From SZUA-230 sp964581095 (lineage in GTDB: Bacteria; Bacteroidota; Bacteroidia; Cytophagales; Cyclobacteriaceae): a stretch of DNA of 13,286 nt. The notes below the pieces were generated by a model that had not been told where the DNA came from, ran no database searches, and was given only the letters and a program-made list of their open reading frames with translations. Positions 1 through 6,316 of this stretch are shown in pieces; the first letter of the stretch is position 1; each line of letters starts with the position of its first letter. A program made the translations under genes and the position numbers. The stretch is taken from contig CAZONK010000084.1 of the NCBI GenBank assembly GCA_964581095.1, forward strand, positions 1-13,286, given 5' to 3'.

Positions 1-705
1 CTTTTCGGGTTGAATGTGTGATTCAATCATCAGGCCATTGTATCCCAGATCCAGTGCTTTCTGGCAGATATCAGCAATCATTTCTCTGTTTCCGGCGATA
101 TGGCTGGGATCACAAATCATAGGTAGTTCAGGGGCCTTACTTTTCAACTCAATCGCAATATGCCACGTAGGTGGATTTCGAAATACTGATTTTTGAAAAG
201 ATGCAAATCCCCTGTGTACTGCTGCAAGATTTGTTATTCCTGATTTACTTATTCGTTCCAATGCACCCAACCATAAAGAGATGTCGGGATGAAGTGGATT
301 TTTCACCATTACAGGTTTTTCAACACCCTCCAAAGCATTGGCAACTTCCTGTATTGCAAATGGGTTGGCCGTGGTGCGAGCCCCGATCCAGAGTATATCA
401 ATGCCACTTTTCAAAGCTTTTTCAACATGATCAGCCGTTGCTACCTCCGTGGCAAACATTACACCTAATTCGGCTTTAATATTCTGAATCCATTTCAAAG
501 CATCGGTACCGGCACCTTCAAAATTTCCCGGACGCGTTCGTGGCTTCCATACACCTGCCCTGATTATCCGGATCCCTGCTTTTTTCAGCTCCTTTGTTGT
601 TCGGTATAGTTGCTCCTCCGATTCTGCACTGCAAGGTCCGGCGATTATGAGGGGAGACTCTGAAAACGCTTTAAATTGTATGTCTGAAAATGAATTATTT
701 TCCAT
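1..705 (-). CDS. 3-deoxy-7-phosphoheptulonate (DAHP) synthase, partial (C-terminus off window)
   Basis: The enzyme condenses phosphoenolpyruvate and erythrose-4-phosphate to DAHP, the first step of the shikimate pathway, in the cytoplasm. Reading back from the ATG at 705-703 gives 235 uninterrupted codons to base 1, so the 3' part is missing. The type I beta (KDO8P-synthase-like) barrel motifs appear in order: AGPCSAES (22-29), KPRTRPGNFEG (54-64), GARTTANPF (108-116), KNPLHPD (135-141), HRGF (164-167) and DPSHIAG (199-205). There is no N-terminal chorismate mutase domain. In Bacteroidota this family usually carries a type II chorismate mutase at the C-terminus, which would lie beyond the edge; that part is unseen and only inferred. 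The gene is divergent from the proline dehydrogenase gene across 89 bp. Identity is clear from the motifs; the symbol is left blank because the bifunctional state cannot be checked. Confidence 0.93.
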   Translation of the reverse strand, partial: MENNSFSDIQFKAFSESPLIIAGPCSAESEEQLYRTTKELKKAGIRIIRAGVWKPRTRPGNFEGAGTDALKWIQNIKAELGVMFATEVATADHVEKALKSGIDILWIGARTTANPFAIQEVANALEGVEKPVMVKNPLHPDISLWLGALERISKSGITNLAAVHRGFASFQKSVFRNPPTWHIAIELKSKAPELPMICDPSHIAGNREMIADICQKALDLGYNGLMIESHIQPEK

Positions 706-770
706 GTAAATAATGCAAAAACAAAGTTTAAATTTATATCCGTAACAACCTAAAACAATGCCCTGTTTTA

Positions 771-778
771 TATATTTG
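771..778 (+). promoter_or_regulatory. Bacteroidota -7 element for proline dehydrogenase
   Basis: TATATTTG is an exact match to the Bacteroidota -7 consensus TAnnTTTG and ends 16 nt before the ATG at 795. This implies a very short leader. No good -33 TTG is visible at the usual spacing, so strength and start site are inferred. Confidence 0.5.
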
Positions 779-794
779 CCCACATATCAGGGTT

Positions 795-1958
795 ATGGAA
801 AAGTTTACGATTGAGGAATTTAATAACACGGAAGTAGCATTTAAATCTAAGTCAGACTGGAGGTTGAAAAAGGCGCAATGGCTCTTTACAATTGTAAAAA
901 ATCCGGCCATGTCAAAGATCATGACGACTCTCGCACGCCTTTTTCCAATCAAACCCGCCATTAAAGCGACCGTGTTTGATCATTTTTGTGGTGGGGAAAC
1001 TATTTCGGAGAGTGAAAGTACCATTAAAACCCTCGCAAAATTTAATGTGCAAACAGTACTGGATTATTCAGTGGAAGGCAGTAACGATGAGAAGAACTTT
1101 GATGAAGTTACCGAAGAGGTACTAAGGACAATCGAAAATGCTGAAAAACATAACAATATTCCATTTGCTGTGTATAAGGTTTCCGGTATTGCTCCTGTTG
1201 ATATTTTTGAAAAGGTACAGCTGGGCCAAGGATTATCTGAGGAAGAGCAGGGATTATATGATCGGGGGATAGCACGGATGAACAGGTTGAGTAAAGCGGC
1301 CTTTAACCATCATGTCCCAATTTTTATTGATTCCGAGGATTCGTGGTACCAGGATGTAATCGACAGGGTTTCGTACGATGACATGGCAAAATATAATGTA
1401 AAAGAAGCTATTGTTTACAACACCTTTCAGATGTATCGTAAAGATGGGCTTGAAAACCTGATAAAGGCGATTGATAAAGCCCGGGAGAAAGGATATTTTT
1501 TTGGGGCGAAACTGGTCAGGGGCGCCTACATGGAGAAAGAAAGAGAACGTGCAGAAGAAAAGGGCTATCCTGATCCCATCTGTGTTGATAAAGATGCTAC
1601 CGACACCTCATACAATGAGGGATTGAAAGTATGTGTTGAAAATTGTGATATTGTAGCTGTAGCCAATTGTTCCCATAATGAGTACAGCAATTATTACCTG
1701 ACTGAATTGATGGAACAGAAAGGACTTGAAAGAAATGATACCAGGTTCTTTTTTGCTCAATTGTTTGGAATGAGCGACAATATCTCCTTTAACCTGGCCG
1801 AAAATGGTTACAATATTGGTAAATATGTACCCTACGGGCCGGTAAAGCGTGTGATGCCCTATCTCATTCGGAGGGCTGAAGAAAACACCTCCGTAGCCGG
1901 GCAGAGTACAAGGGAATTGTTACTGATTAAAACGGAGGTTGCACGAAGAAAAGGGTAA
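795..1958 (+). CDS. Proline dehydrogenase, monofunctional
   Basis: FAD-dependent oxidation of L-proline to 1-pyrroline-5-carboxylate, the first step of proline catabolism to glutamate; electrons pass to the quinone pool, so it is likely membrane-associated. At 387 aa it is a stand-alone PRODH, not a PutA fusion: no P5C dehydrogenase domain follows. Motifs of the (beta/alpha)8 PRODH barrel are LDYSVEG (89-95), DSED (179-182), YNTFQMYRK (208-216), KLVRGAYMEKER (239-250), DTSYN (270-274), FFAQLFGMSDNIS (319-331) and the C-terminal YGPVKRVMPYLIRRAEENTS (347-366), which includes the paired arginines that contact the proline carboxylate. The ATG at 795 fits family length and sits just after a TAnnTTTG element. 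No lrp-like regulator or pruA lies nearby. Confidence 0.95.
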   Translation: MEKFTIEEFNNTEVAFKSKSDWRLKKAQWLFTIVKNPAMSKIMTTLARLFPIKPAIKATVFDHFCGGETISESESTIKTLAKFNVQTVLDYSVEGSNDEKNFDEVTEEVLRTIENAEKHNNIPFAVYKVSGIAPVDIFEKVQLGQGLSEEEQGLYDRGIARMNRLSKAAFNHHVPIFIDSEDSWYQDVIDRVSYDDMAKYNVKEAIVYNTFQMYRKDGLENLIKAIDKAREKGYFFGAKLVRGAYMEKERERAEEKGYPDPICVDKDATDTSYNEGLKVCVENCDIVAVANCSHNEYSNYYLTELMEQKGLERNDTRFFFAQLFGMSDNISFNLAENGYNIGKYVPYGPVKRVMPYLIRRAEENTSVAGQSTRELLLIKTEVARRKG

Positions 1959-2047
1959 TACCGTGAAGCCTTAAAGAATAGATTCTTCCAGAAGTCAATT
2001 CGATACTTATTTTCTATCGAGAATGCAGCATCCTGGTTGCATGTATG

Positions 2048-2076
2048 TGGCTAAAGCCAGATTTTGTTTTGTTTTT
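2048..2076 (+). terminator. Possible terminator after proline dehydrogenase
   Basis: A short palindrome TGGCTAAAGCCA (2048-2059) is followed by a T-rich run (2062-2076). It lies 90 nt after the PRODH stop. The stem is only 4-5 bp, so termination strength is doubtful; the palindrome may equally be part of a repeat (see 2048-2103). Confidence 0.35.
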
Positions 2077-2103
2077 CAAAACCTTCAGCTAAAGCCGGAA
2101 GGT
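2048..2103. repeat. Pair of GCTAAAGCC palindromes, REP-like
   Basis: Two copies of GCTAAAGCC lie 29 bp apart: 2050-2058 inside TGGCTAAAGCCA, and 2088-2096 inside a longer imperfect hairpin whose outer arms are ACCTTC (2081-2086) and GAAGGT (2098-2103). Palindromes with a GGCTAAAGCC core recur between genes in many environmental Bacteroidota, by recollection rather than a search. The 258-bp gap 1959-2216 otherwise holds only the lysS promoter. Confidence 0.4.
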
Positions 2104-2164
2104 AATAAATTCCGATATTAATAAAATTTAACAACCTGATAGTTGAAGAAGCACAAAAGTCATG

Positions 2165-2194
2165 TTGTAATACATTTCTACATAACTATCTTTG
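2165..2194 (+). promoter_or_regulatory. lysS promoter, Bacteroidota type
   Basis: A TTG at 2165-2167 (-33) and TATCTTTG at 2187-2194 (exact TAnnTTTG, -7) are separated by 19 bp, which matches the spacing of the primary-sigma promoter in Bacteroidota. The predicted transcription start near 2200 leaves a leader of roughly 15-18 nt before the ATG at 2217. Confidence 0.65.
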
Positions 2195-2216
2195 CACTCC
2201 AAAATTCTATCATCGA

Positions 2217-3953
2217 ATGGCACATCTGAGCGAACAGGAAATTGTACGAAGAAATGCAAAAGAAGAGCTGGAAAAGCTGGGGATTGAACCCTATCCTGCT
2301 GCTTTGTATAATATTACCCATAAAGCATCTGATATAAAATCAGGGTTTAATGATTCTAATGCCGATCAGTTTAAAGAAGTATCGCTGGCAGGCAGAATTA
2401 TGAGTCGACGAATTATGGGATCGGCCTCGTTTGCTGAGATCCAGGATGATTCGGGTCGTATCCAGGTATATCTGCGACGGGATGACGTCTGCCCGGGCGA
2501 GGATAAAACAATGTACAATACCGTATTTAAGCGGTTGCTCGATATTGGAGATATCATCGGCGTGAAAGGGTATGTTTTTGTAACCCAGACAGGGGAAATT
2601 TCCATTCATGTAGAGAAATTGAAATTACTTTCAAAATCACTTAAACCGCTCCCTATTGTCAAAGAGAGTACAGATGATGAAGGAAATAAAATTGTGCATG
2701 ATGCATTCAGTGATTCAGAGATGAAATACCGCCAGCGGTACGTGGACCTGATTGTAAACCCCCAGGTGCGCGAAACATTCAAACAACGAAGCAAGCTGGT
2801 GAACTCCATGCGCCGGTTTCTGGATGCCAAAGGTTACCTGGAGGTGGAAACACCCGTTCTTCAGCCATTGTACGGTGGCGCAGCTGCCCGGCCATTCAAA
2901 ACGCACCACAATACCCTTGATATGACACTTTATTTGCGGATTGCCAACGAATTATATCTCAAAAGACTCATCGTGGGTGGTTATGATGGGGTATATGAGT
3001 TTTCAAAAGACTTCAGGAATGAAGGGATGTCGAGGTTTCACAATCCCGAATTCACCATGGTGGAGTTGTATGTTGCCTATAAGGATTACAACTGGATGAT
3101 GGACATGGTGGAAGAAATGATTGAAAAAGTGGCATTGGACCTTCATGGAACAACCAAAGTACAGGTTGGGGAGCATCAGATAGATTTCAAGCGCCCCTGG
3201 AAGCGATATACCATGTTTGAAGCCATCGAACATTTTACCGGGATCGATATAAGTGAAATGGATGAAACAGCACTTAAAGAGACTGCTAACAAATTACAGG
3301 TACCGATCGATGAAACCATGGGAAAAGGGAAACTGATCGATGAGATTTTTGGTGAGAAATGTGAACCTAACCTCATTCAGCCAACTTATATTACTGACTA
3401 CCCCGTGGAAATGTCACCGTTGTCTAAAAAGCATCGTACAAAAGAAGGACTGGCAGAAAGATTCGAAGCCATTGTAAACGGTAAAGAAATTTGTAATGCG
3501 TTTTCGGAATTAAACGATCCTATTGATCAGCGAAATCGATTTGAAGAGCAACTTGAGCTTGGAAAACGAGGGGATGAGGAAGCCATGACCCTGGACGAGG
3601 ATTTTCTAAGGGCAATCGAGTATGGAATGCCACCCACTGCAGGGCTTGGTGTTGGTATCGACCGGCTTGCAATGATCATGACAAATTCACCTTCCATTCA
3701 GGATGTTTTATTTTTTCCACAAATGAAGCCTGAAAAAAGAGTGGTGGATGCTGCGAAGTCAGATTACATGGAGCTTGGAGTTCGCGAAGAGCTGATCCCA
3801 ATATTGCAAAAACTTGGCTTTCGAACCATTGATCAAATACATGAAGCAACACCAAATAAATTATTCAATGATGTGTGTGGAATGCGCAAGAAGATGAAAT
3901 TGAATGATGTAAAAAATCCAACAAAGGAAGAAGTATCCAGCTGGATTGCTTAA
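2217..3953 (+). CDS. lysS: Lysyl-tRNA synthetase, class II
   Basis: It charges tRNA-Lys with lysine using ATP, in the cytoplasm, as a class II homodimer. An OB-fold anticodon-binding domain occupies about 54-138 (SLAGRIMSRRIMGSASFAEI...). The catalytic core follows: motif 1 around 192-217 (MRRFLDAKGYLEVETPVLQP), motif 2 at 266-280 (FRNEGMSRFHNPEFT) and motif 3 at 475-485 (AGLGVGIDRLA). The canonical enzyme ends soon after motif 3 (about 500 aa); here about 80 more residues follow (roughly 498-578), an extension seen in other Bacteroidota LysS proteins. The ATG follows a well-formed promoter. The stop codon overlaps the stop of the convergent PAS gene by 4 bp. Confidence 0.97.
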   Translation: MAHLSEQEIVRRNAKEELEKLGIEPYPAALYNITHKASDIKSGFNDSNADQFKEVSLAGRIMSRRIMGSASFAEIQDDSGRIQVYLRRDDVCPGEDKTMYNTVFKRLLDIGDIIGVKGYVFVTQTGEISIHVEKLKLLSKSLKPLPIVKESTDDEGNKIVHDAFSDSEMKYRQRYVDLIVNPQVRETFKQRSKLVNSMRRFLDAKGYLEVETPVLQPLYGGAAARPFKTHHNTLDMTLYLRIANELYLKRLIVGGYDGVYEFSKDFRNEGMSRFHNPEFTMVELYVAYKDYNWMMDMVEEMIEKVALDLHGTTKVQVGEHQIDFKRPWKRYTMFEAIEHFTGIDISEMDETALKETANKLQVPIDETMGKGKLIDEIFGEKCEPNLIQPTYITDYPVEMSPLSKKHRTKEGLAERFEAIVNGKEICNAFSELNDPIDQRNRFEEQLELGKRGDEEAMTLDEDFLRAIEYGMPPTAGLGVGIDRLAMIMTNSPSIQDVLFFPQMKPEKRVVDAAKSDYMELGVREELIPILQKLGFRTIDQIHEATPNKLFNDVCGMRKKMKLNDVKNPTKEEVSSWIA

Positions 3954-4423
3954 TAACCAAATTCTTTCAGGTCAGAAAAACTGGTGGCGGATTTCAGTTT
4001 GTTTATCAATGGGATAAATTTTTCAAGGTCTTTTGGATTTTTAATCGTAAGCGGTATCAGGTAAATGATTGCAAACTGGGTTTTATAATATTCGTCATCA
4101 ATCGGGAAAGTATATTGGTGGACCTGAATTGAACCATTGCCCTTTTTGAGGAGCCTCTTTACTAACGCGCTTTTTTTCTTTTTACCATAAAAGGTATCAA
4201 TGAAATTGTTCGCTTCATGGATTCGGTCTTTTGGATCAGTAATGTCTAGTAGTGATTTATTCAAAACATCTTTTTGAGAATACCCGAACATTACTCCGAA
4301 ACAATTGTTGATATTAATAATGGTTGAGTCCTTATTTATAAGTATAACCGGATGCTGAATATTGTTATCAATTTCATTCCAGATTGCTTCGATTCCCTTC
4401 ATTGCTTTCCCCTCTGCCTTCAT
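3950..4423 (-). CDS. Small stand-alone PAS-domain protein
   Basis: A 157-aa soluble protein that is essentially one PAS domain, roughly residues 15-125 (HPVILINKDSTIININNCFG, then MFGYSQKDVLNKSLLDI), with the FGYS/DVLNKSLLDI signature typical of PAS sensors. There is no kinase, cyclase, DNA-binding or membrane segment, so any output must come through a partner. The ligand cannot be told from sequence. I chose the ATG at 4423-4421; a TTG two codons upstream and an ATG at 4402-4400, preceded by a GAGGGGAAA purine run, are alternatives. It lies downstream of the sigma gene but behind a terminator, and has its own promoter bearing the same inverted repeat as the sigma promoter. It is therefore probably a co-regulated partner. 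The tail overlaps lysS by 4 bp. Function is unknown. Confidence 0.85.
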   Translation of the reverse strand: MKAEGKAMKGIEAIWNEIDNNIQHPVILINKDSTIININNCFGVMFGYSQKDVLNKSLLDITDPKDRIHEANNFIDTFYGKKKKSALVKRLLKKGNGSIQVHQYTFPIDDEYYKTQFAIIYLIPLTIKNPKDLEKFIPLINKLKSATSFSDLKEFGY

Positions 4424-4441
4424 TTTCAAAATTTATATATT

Positions 4442-4511
4442 CAAAAGTACTACGAAACTGAAGTAGTGGTGTGTTGGAATTACCTAATTGAAAAAATAGG
4501 TAATTTGCCTA
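4442..4511 (-). promoter_or_regulatory. PAS-gene promoter with three-half-site operator
   Basis: On the minus strand, TACTTTTG (4449-4442) is an exact TAnnTTTG element, but no -33 TTG is present at normal spacing, as expected of an activator-dependent promoter. Upstream lies TACCTA (4481-4486) N10 TAGGTA (4497-4502); with flanking bases this is a 9-bp perfect inverted repeat, AATTACCTA/TAGGTAATT. A third half-site, GCCTA (4507-4511), makes TAGGTAATTTGCCTA. Exactly 31 bp separate the -7 element from the core repeat, the same as at the sigma promoter. Confidence 0.65.
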
Positions 4512-4530
4512 TTGTTAGCTCCTACGACAT

Positions 4531-4562
4531 AAAAAAACGCTTCTGAAAAGAAGCGCTTTTTT
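4531..4562 (-). terminator. Rho-independent terminator of the sigma gene
   Basis: CGCTTC (4538-4543), loop TGAAAA, GAAGCG (4550-4555), with an A run on one side and a T run on the other. Read on the minus strand it gives a hairpin plus a run of seven Ts, starting about 20 nt after the sigma stop codon. The A/T arms could let it work in both directions. It separates the sigma and PAS transcription units. Confidence 0.85.
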
Positions 4563-4582
4563 AAACTGATCAAATATGTTAG

Positions 4583-5449
4583 TTATCCCAAATATTCAGA
4601 AAGTTGACTTTGTTTTGCAGTGTGTCGCAATTGACGAAGCGCTTTTTCTTTTATCTGGCGAACTCTTTCACGAGTAAGACCAAGTTCTTCCCCGATTTTC
4701 TCGAGGGACATTGGTGAATCATAACCAATTCCGTAAAACATCTTGATTACCTGCATGTCTTTATGCTTCAATTGAGACAAAGACCGCTCAGTTTCGATGC
4801 TCAGGGAATCGTAATATGTTACTTGCTTATCTGTTTCTTCGAGGTTTGGATCCCGCAATACATCAAGCAATGAGTTTGATTCCCCTTCATTAAAAGGAGC
4901 ATCAACAGACATTTGCTTTGCGTTGGAATTCAATGTGTTTTTAACCTCATCTTCAGCCATATCTAAAAACTCAGCCAATTCGTGCTCGGTTGGCATACGT
5001 TCAAGGTTCTGCTCAAGATCTGATTCAGCTCTTTTCACTTTGCTAAGTGTGCCTACCCTGTTCAGGGGAAGACGCACCATTCTTGAATGTTCGGCCAATG
5101 CTTGCATGATAGACTGACGAATCCACCAAACCGCGTAGGAAATAAATTTAAACCCACGTGTATGGTCGAATTTTTGGGCAGCTTTAATTAACCCAAGATT
5201 TCCTTCATTAATGAGGTCATTCAGGGTAAGACTCCTGTTCTGGTACTGCTTGGCTACGGAAACAACGAATCTTAAGTTCGCTTTCACTAATTTTTCAAGC
5301 GCCAGATGGTCTCCATCCTGGATCCTCTTTGCTAATTCAACCTCCTCTTCAGGAGTAATCATTTCAACTTTGTTCACATCCTGAAAGTACTTTTCCAATG
5401 AAGCACTTTCCCGGTTCGTAATGTTTTGTGTTATTTTTAGTTGTCTCAT
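4583..5449 (-). CDS. RpoD-like sigma-70 factor, probably a secondary (group 2) paralogue
   Basis: It directs RNA polymerase to promoters. The 288-aa protein lacks region 1.1, as usual in Bacteroidota: region 1.2 at about 12-45 (TNRESASLEKYFQDVNKVEM), region 2 at 50-125 (FVVSVAKQYQN, DLINEGNLGLIKAA, GFKFISYAVWWIRQSIMQAL), region 3 at about 130-210 (SVDAPFNEGESNSLLDVL) and region 4 at 215-275 with the -35 helix-turn-helix SLEKIGEELGLTRERVRQIK (248-267). Regions 2.4 and 4.2 look able to read standard promoters. However, FDHTRG, QALAEHSRMVRLPLN and the linker 137-180 depart from the primary sigma sequences I know in this phylum (FDETRG, QALAEQSRIVRLPLN). That, with the regulatory-gene neighbours and a promoter carrying an operator, suggests an alternative paralogue. 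If it were the only sigma-70 in the genome it would have to be the primary factor, so the group is an inference. Confidence 0.93.
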   Translation of the reverse strand: MRQLKITQNITNRESASLEKYFQDVNKVEMITPEEEVELAKRIQDGDHLALEKLVKANLRFVVSVAKQYQNRSLTLNDLINEGNLGLIKAAQKFDHTRGFKFISYAVWWIRQSIMQALAEHSRMVRLPLNRVGTLSKVKRAESDLEQNLERMPTEHELAEFLDMAEDEVKNTLNSNAKQMSVDAPFNEGESNSLLDVLRDPNLEETDKQVTYYDSLSIETERSLSQLKHKDMQVIKMFYGIGYDSPMSLEKIGEELGLTRERVRQIKEKALRQLRHTAKQSQLSEYLG

Positions 5450-5484
5450 ATACTATTCTTTACATGTCGGCAAGTTGATTTTTA

Positions 5485-5545
5485 CAAATTTATTGTGCCT
5501 CTAATCGCCAAACATGGGTAAAATACCTATTTTATTTCTTAGGTA
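5485..5545 (-). promoter_or_regulatory. Sigma-gene promoter with three-half-site operator
   Basis: On the minus strand TAAATTTG (5492-5485) is an exact TAnnTTTG element, with TTTG at 5512-5509 as a slightly close -33 (16 bp spacing). Immediately upstream lies TACCTA (5524-5529) N10 TAGGTA (5540-5545), with a third half-site at 5515-5520 forming TGGGTAAAATACCTA (5515-5529). Core and -7 element are 31 bp apart. Aligned in opposite orientation, this 31-bp block matches 24 of 31 positions of the PAS-gene block. The location just upstream of -33 suits an activator. Confidence 0.68.
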
Positions 5546-5667
5546 GCTTACATAATGTATTTACAAGTAATTGGTAAACGGGTGCAAAGCTAATAAATAA
5601 ACTAATGCAGTTCAACCCTTATTTTAATTATCCATTAAGATAATCGTGACAATGTATAAAATAAACT

Positions 5668-6306
5668 TCATATATCCGAAACAAGATTGTTATTAATGGC
5701 ATAAACAACCAGTCCCGCAATGTTTTTTGCACCGGATTTTTCGAGAAGGTTCCTTTTATGGGCATCTACAGTGCGTAAACCTATGAATAATTTATCTGCA
5801 ATTTCCTGGTTCGAATGCTCTTTTACTATTAGTTCGAGTACTTCTTTTTCGCGTGTAGTAAGTTTCATGTTATCATGCCTCGACTTTTTATTCATCGAAC
5901 TCATTACCGTTTCGGTAACCTGTGGGCTGTAATATGTATCGCCTGCCATAACGGTATCGATTGCTTTTTTCAACTCAGATTCTGAACAATTTTTAAGAAC
6001 ATATCCTTTTGCACCTGCATTCAGCATCTTTTTAATATGAATATTATCGTTCATTATGGTAATTGCAACCACCTTAACATCAGGATATCTTTTAGTTACT
6101 TCCTTCGTAAGTTCAATCCCGTCCATATGGGGCATACTTATATCGGCAAGGATTAGATCTACAGAGTTATTTTCTAAGAACTCAAGAGAATCAAGTCCGT
6201 CAGCAGCCTCACCGGAAATAACGTATTTTTCATCATTTTCAAGAAACTGGGCAATACCCTGCCGGATCAGGCGGTGATCATCAACGATAAGTAATTTTGT
6301 TGCCAT
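5668..6306 (-). CDS. NarL/LuxR-family response regulator
   Basis: A DNA-binding response regulator, 212 aa. The receiver domain (about 3-120) has the acidic pair D9-D10 (IVDDH), phospho-acceptor D55 (LADISMPHMDG), T83 (VVAIT) and K105 (YVLKN). The C-terminal GerE/LuxR helix-turn-helix covers about 147-205 (LTTREKEVLELIVKEHSNQE, then TVDAHKRNLLEKSG). All phosphotransfer residues are intact. The start ATG lies 10 nt after the kinase stop, so the two are surely one transcript and a cognate pair, the usual partnership of HisKA_3 kinases with NarL-type regulators. Likely targets are the sigma and PAS promoters, whose half-sites fit the NarL heptamer consensus. Those targets are inferred. Confidence 0.95.
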   Translation of the reverse strand: MATKLLIVDDHRLIRQGIAQFLENDEKYVISGEAADGLDSLEFLENNSVDLILADISMPHMDGIELTKEVTKRYPDVKVVAITIMNDNIHIKKMLNAGAKGYVLKNCSESELKKAIDTVMAGDTYYSPQVTETVMSSMNKKSRHDNMKLTTREKEVLELIVKEHSNQEIADKLFIGLRTVDAHKRNLLEKSGAKNIAGLVVYAINNNLVSDI

Positions 6307-6316
6307 AGCTCAGTGT

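Noticed and set aside
14..479. Plus-strand open frames at the left end (14-196 and 171-479)
   Set aside because: They lie antisense to the well-supported DAHP synthase reading frame and show no family motifs.
5627..5644. ATTATC-N6-GATAAT hairpin after the response regulator gene as a terminator
   Set aside because: The stem is short and almost entirely A/T and has no T run on the minus strand.
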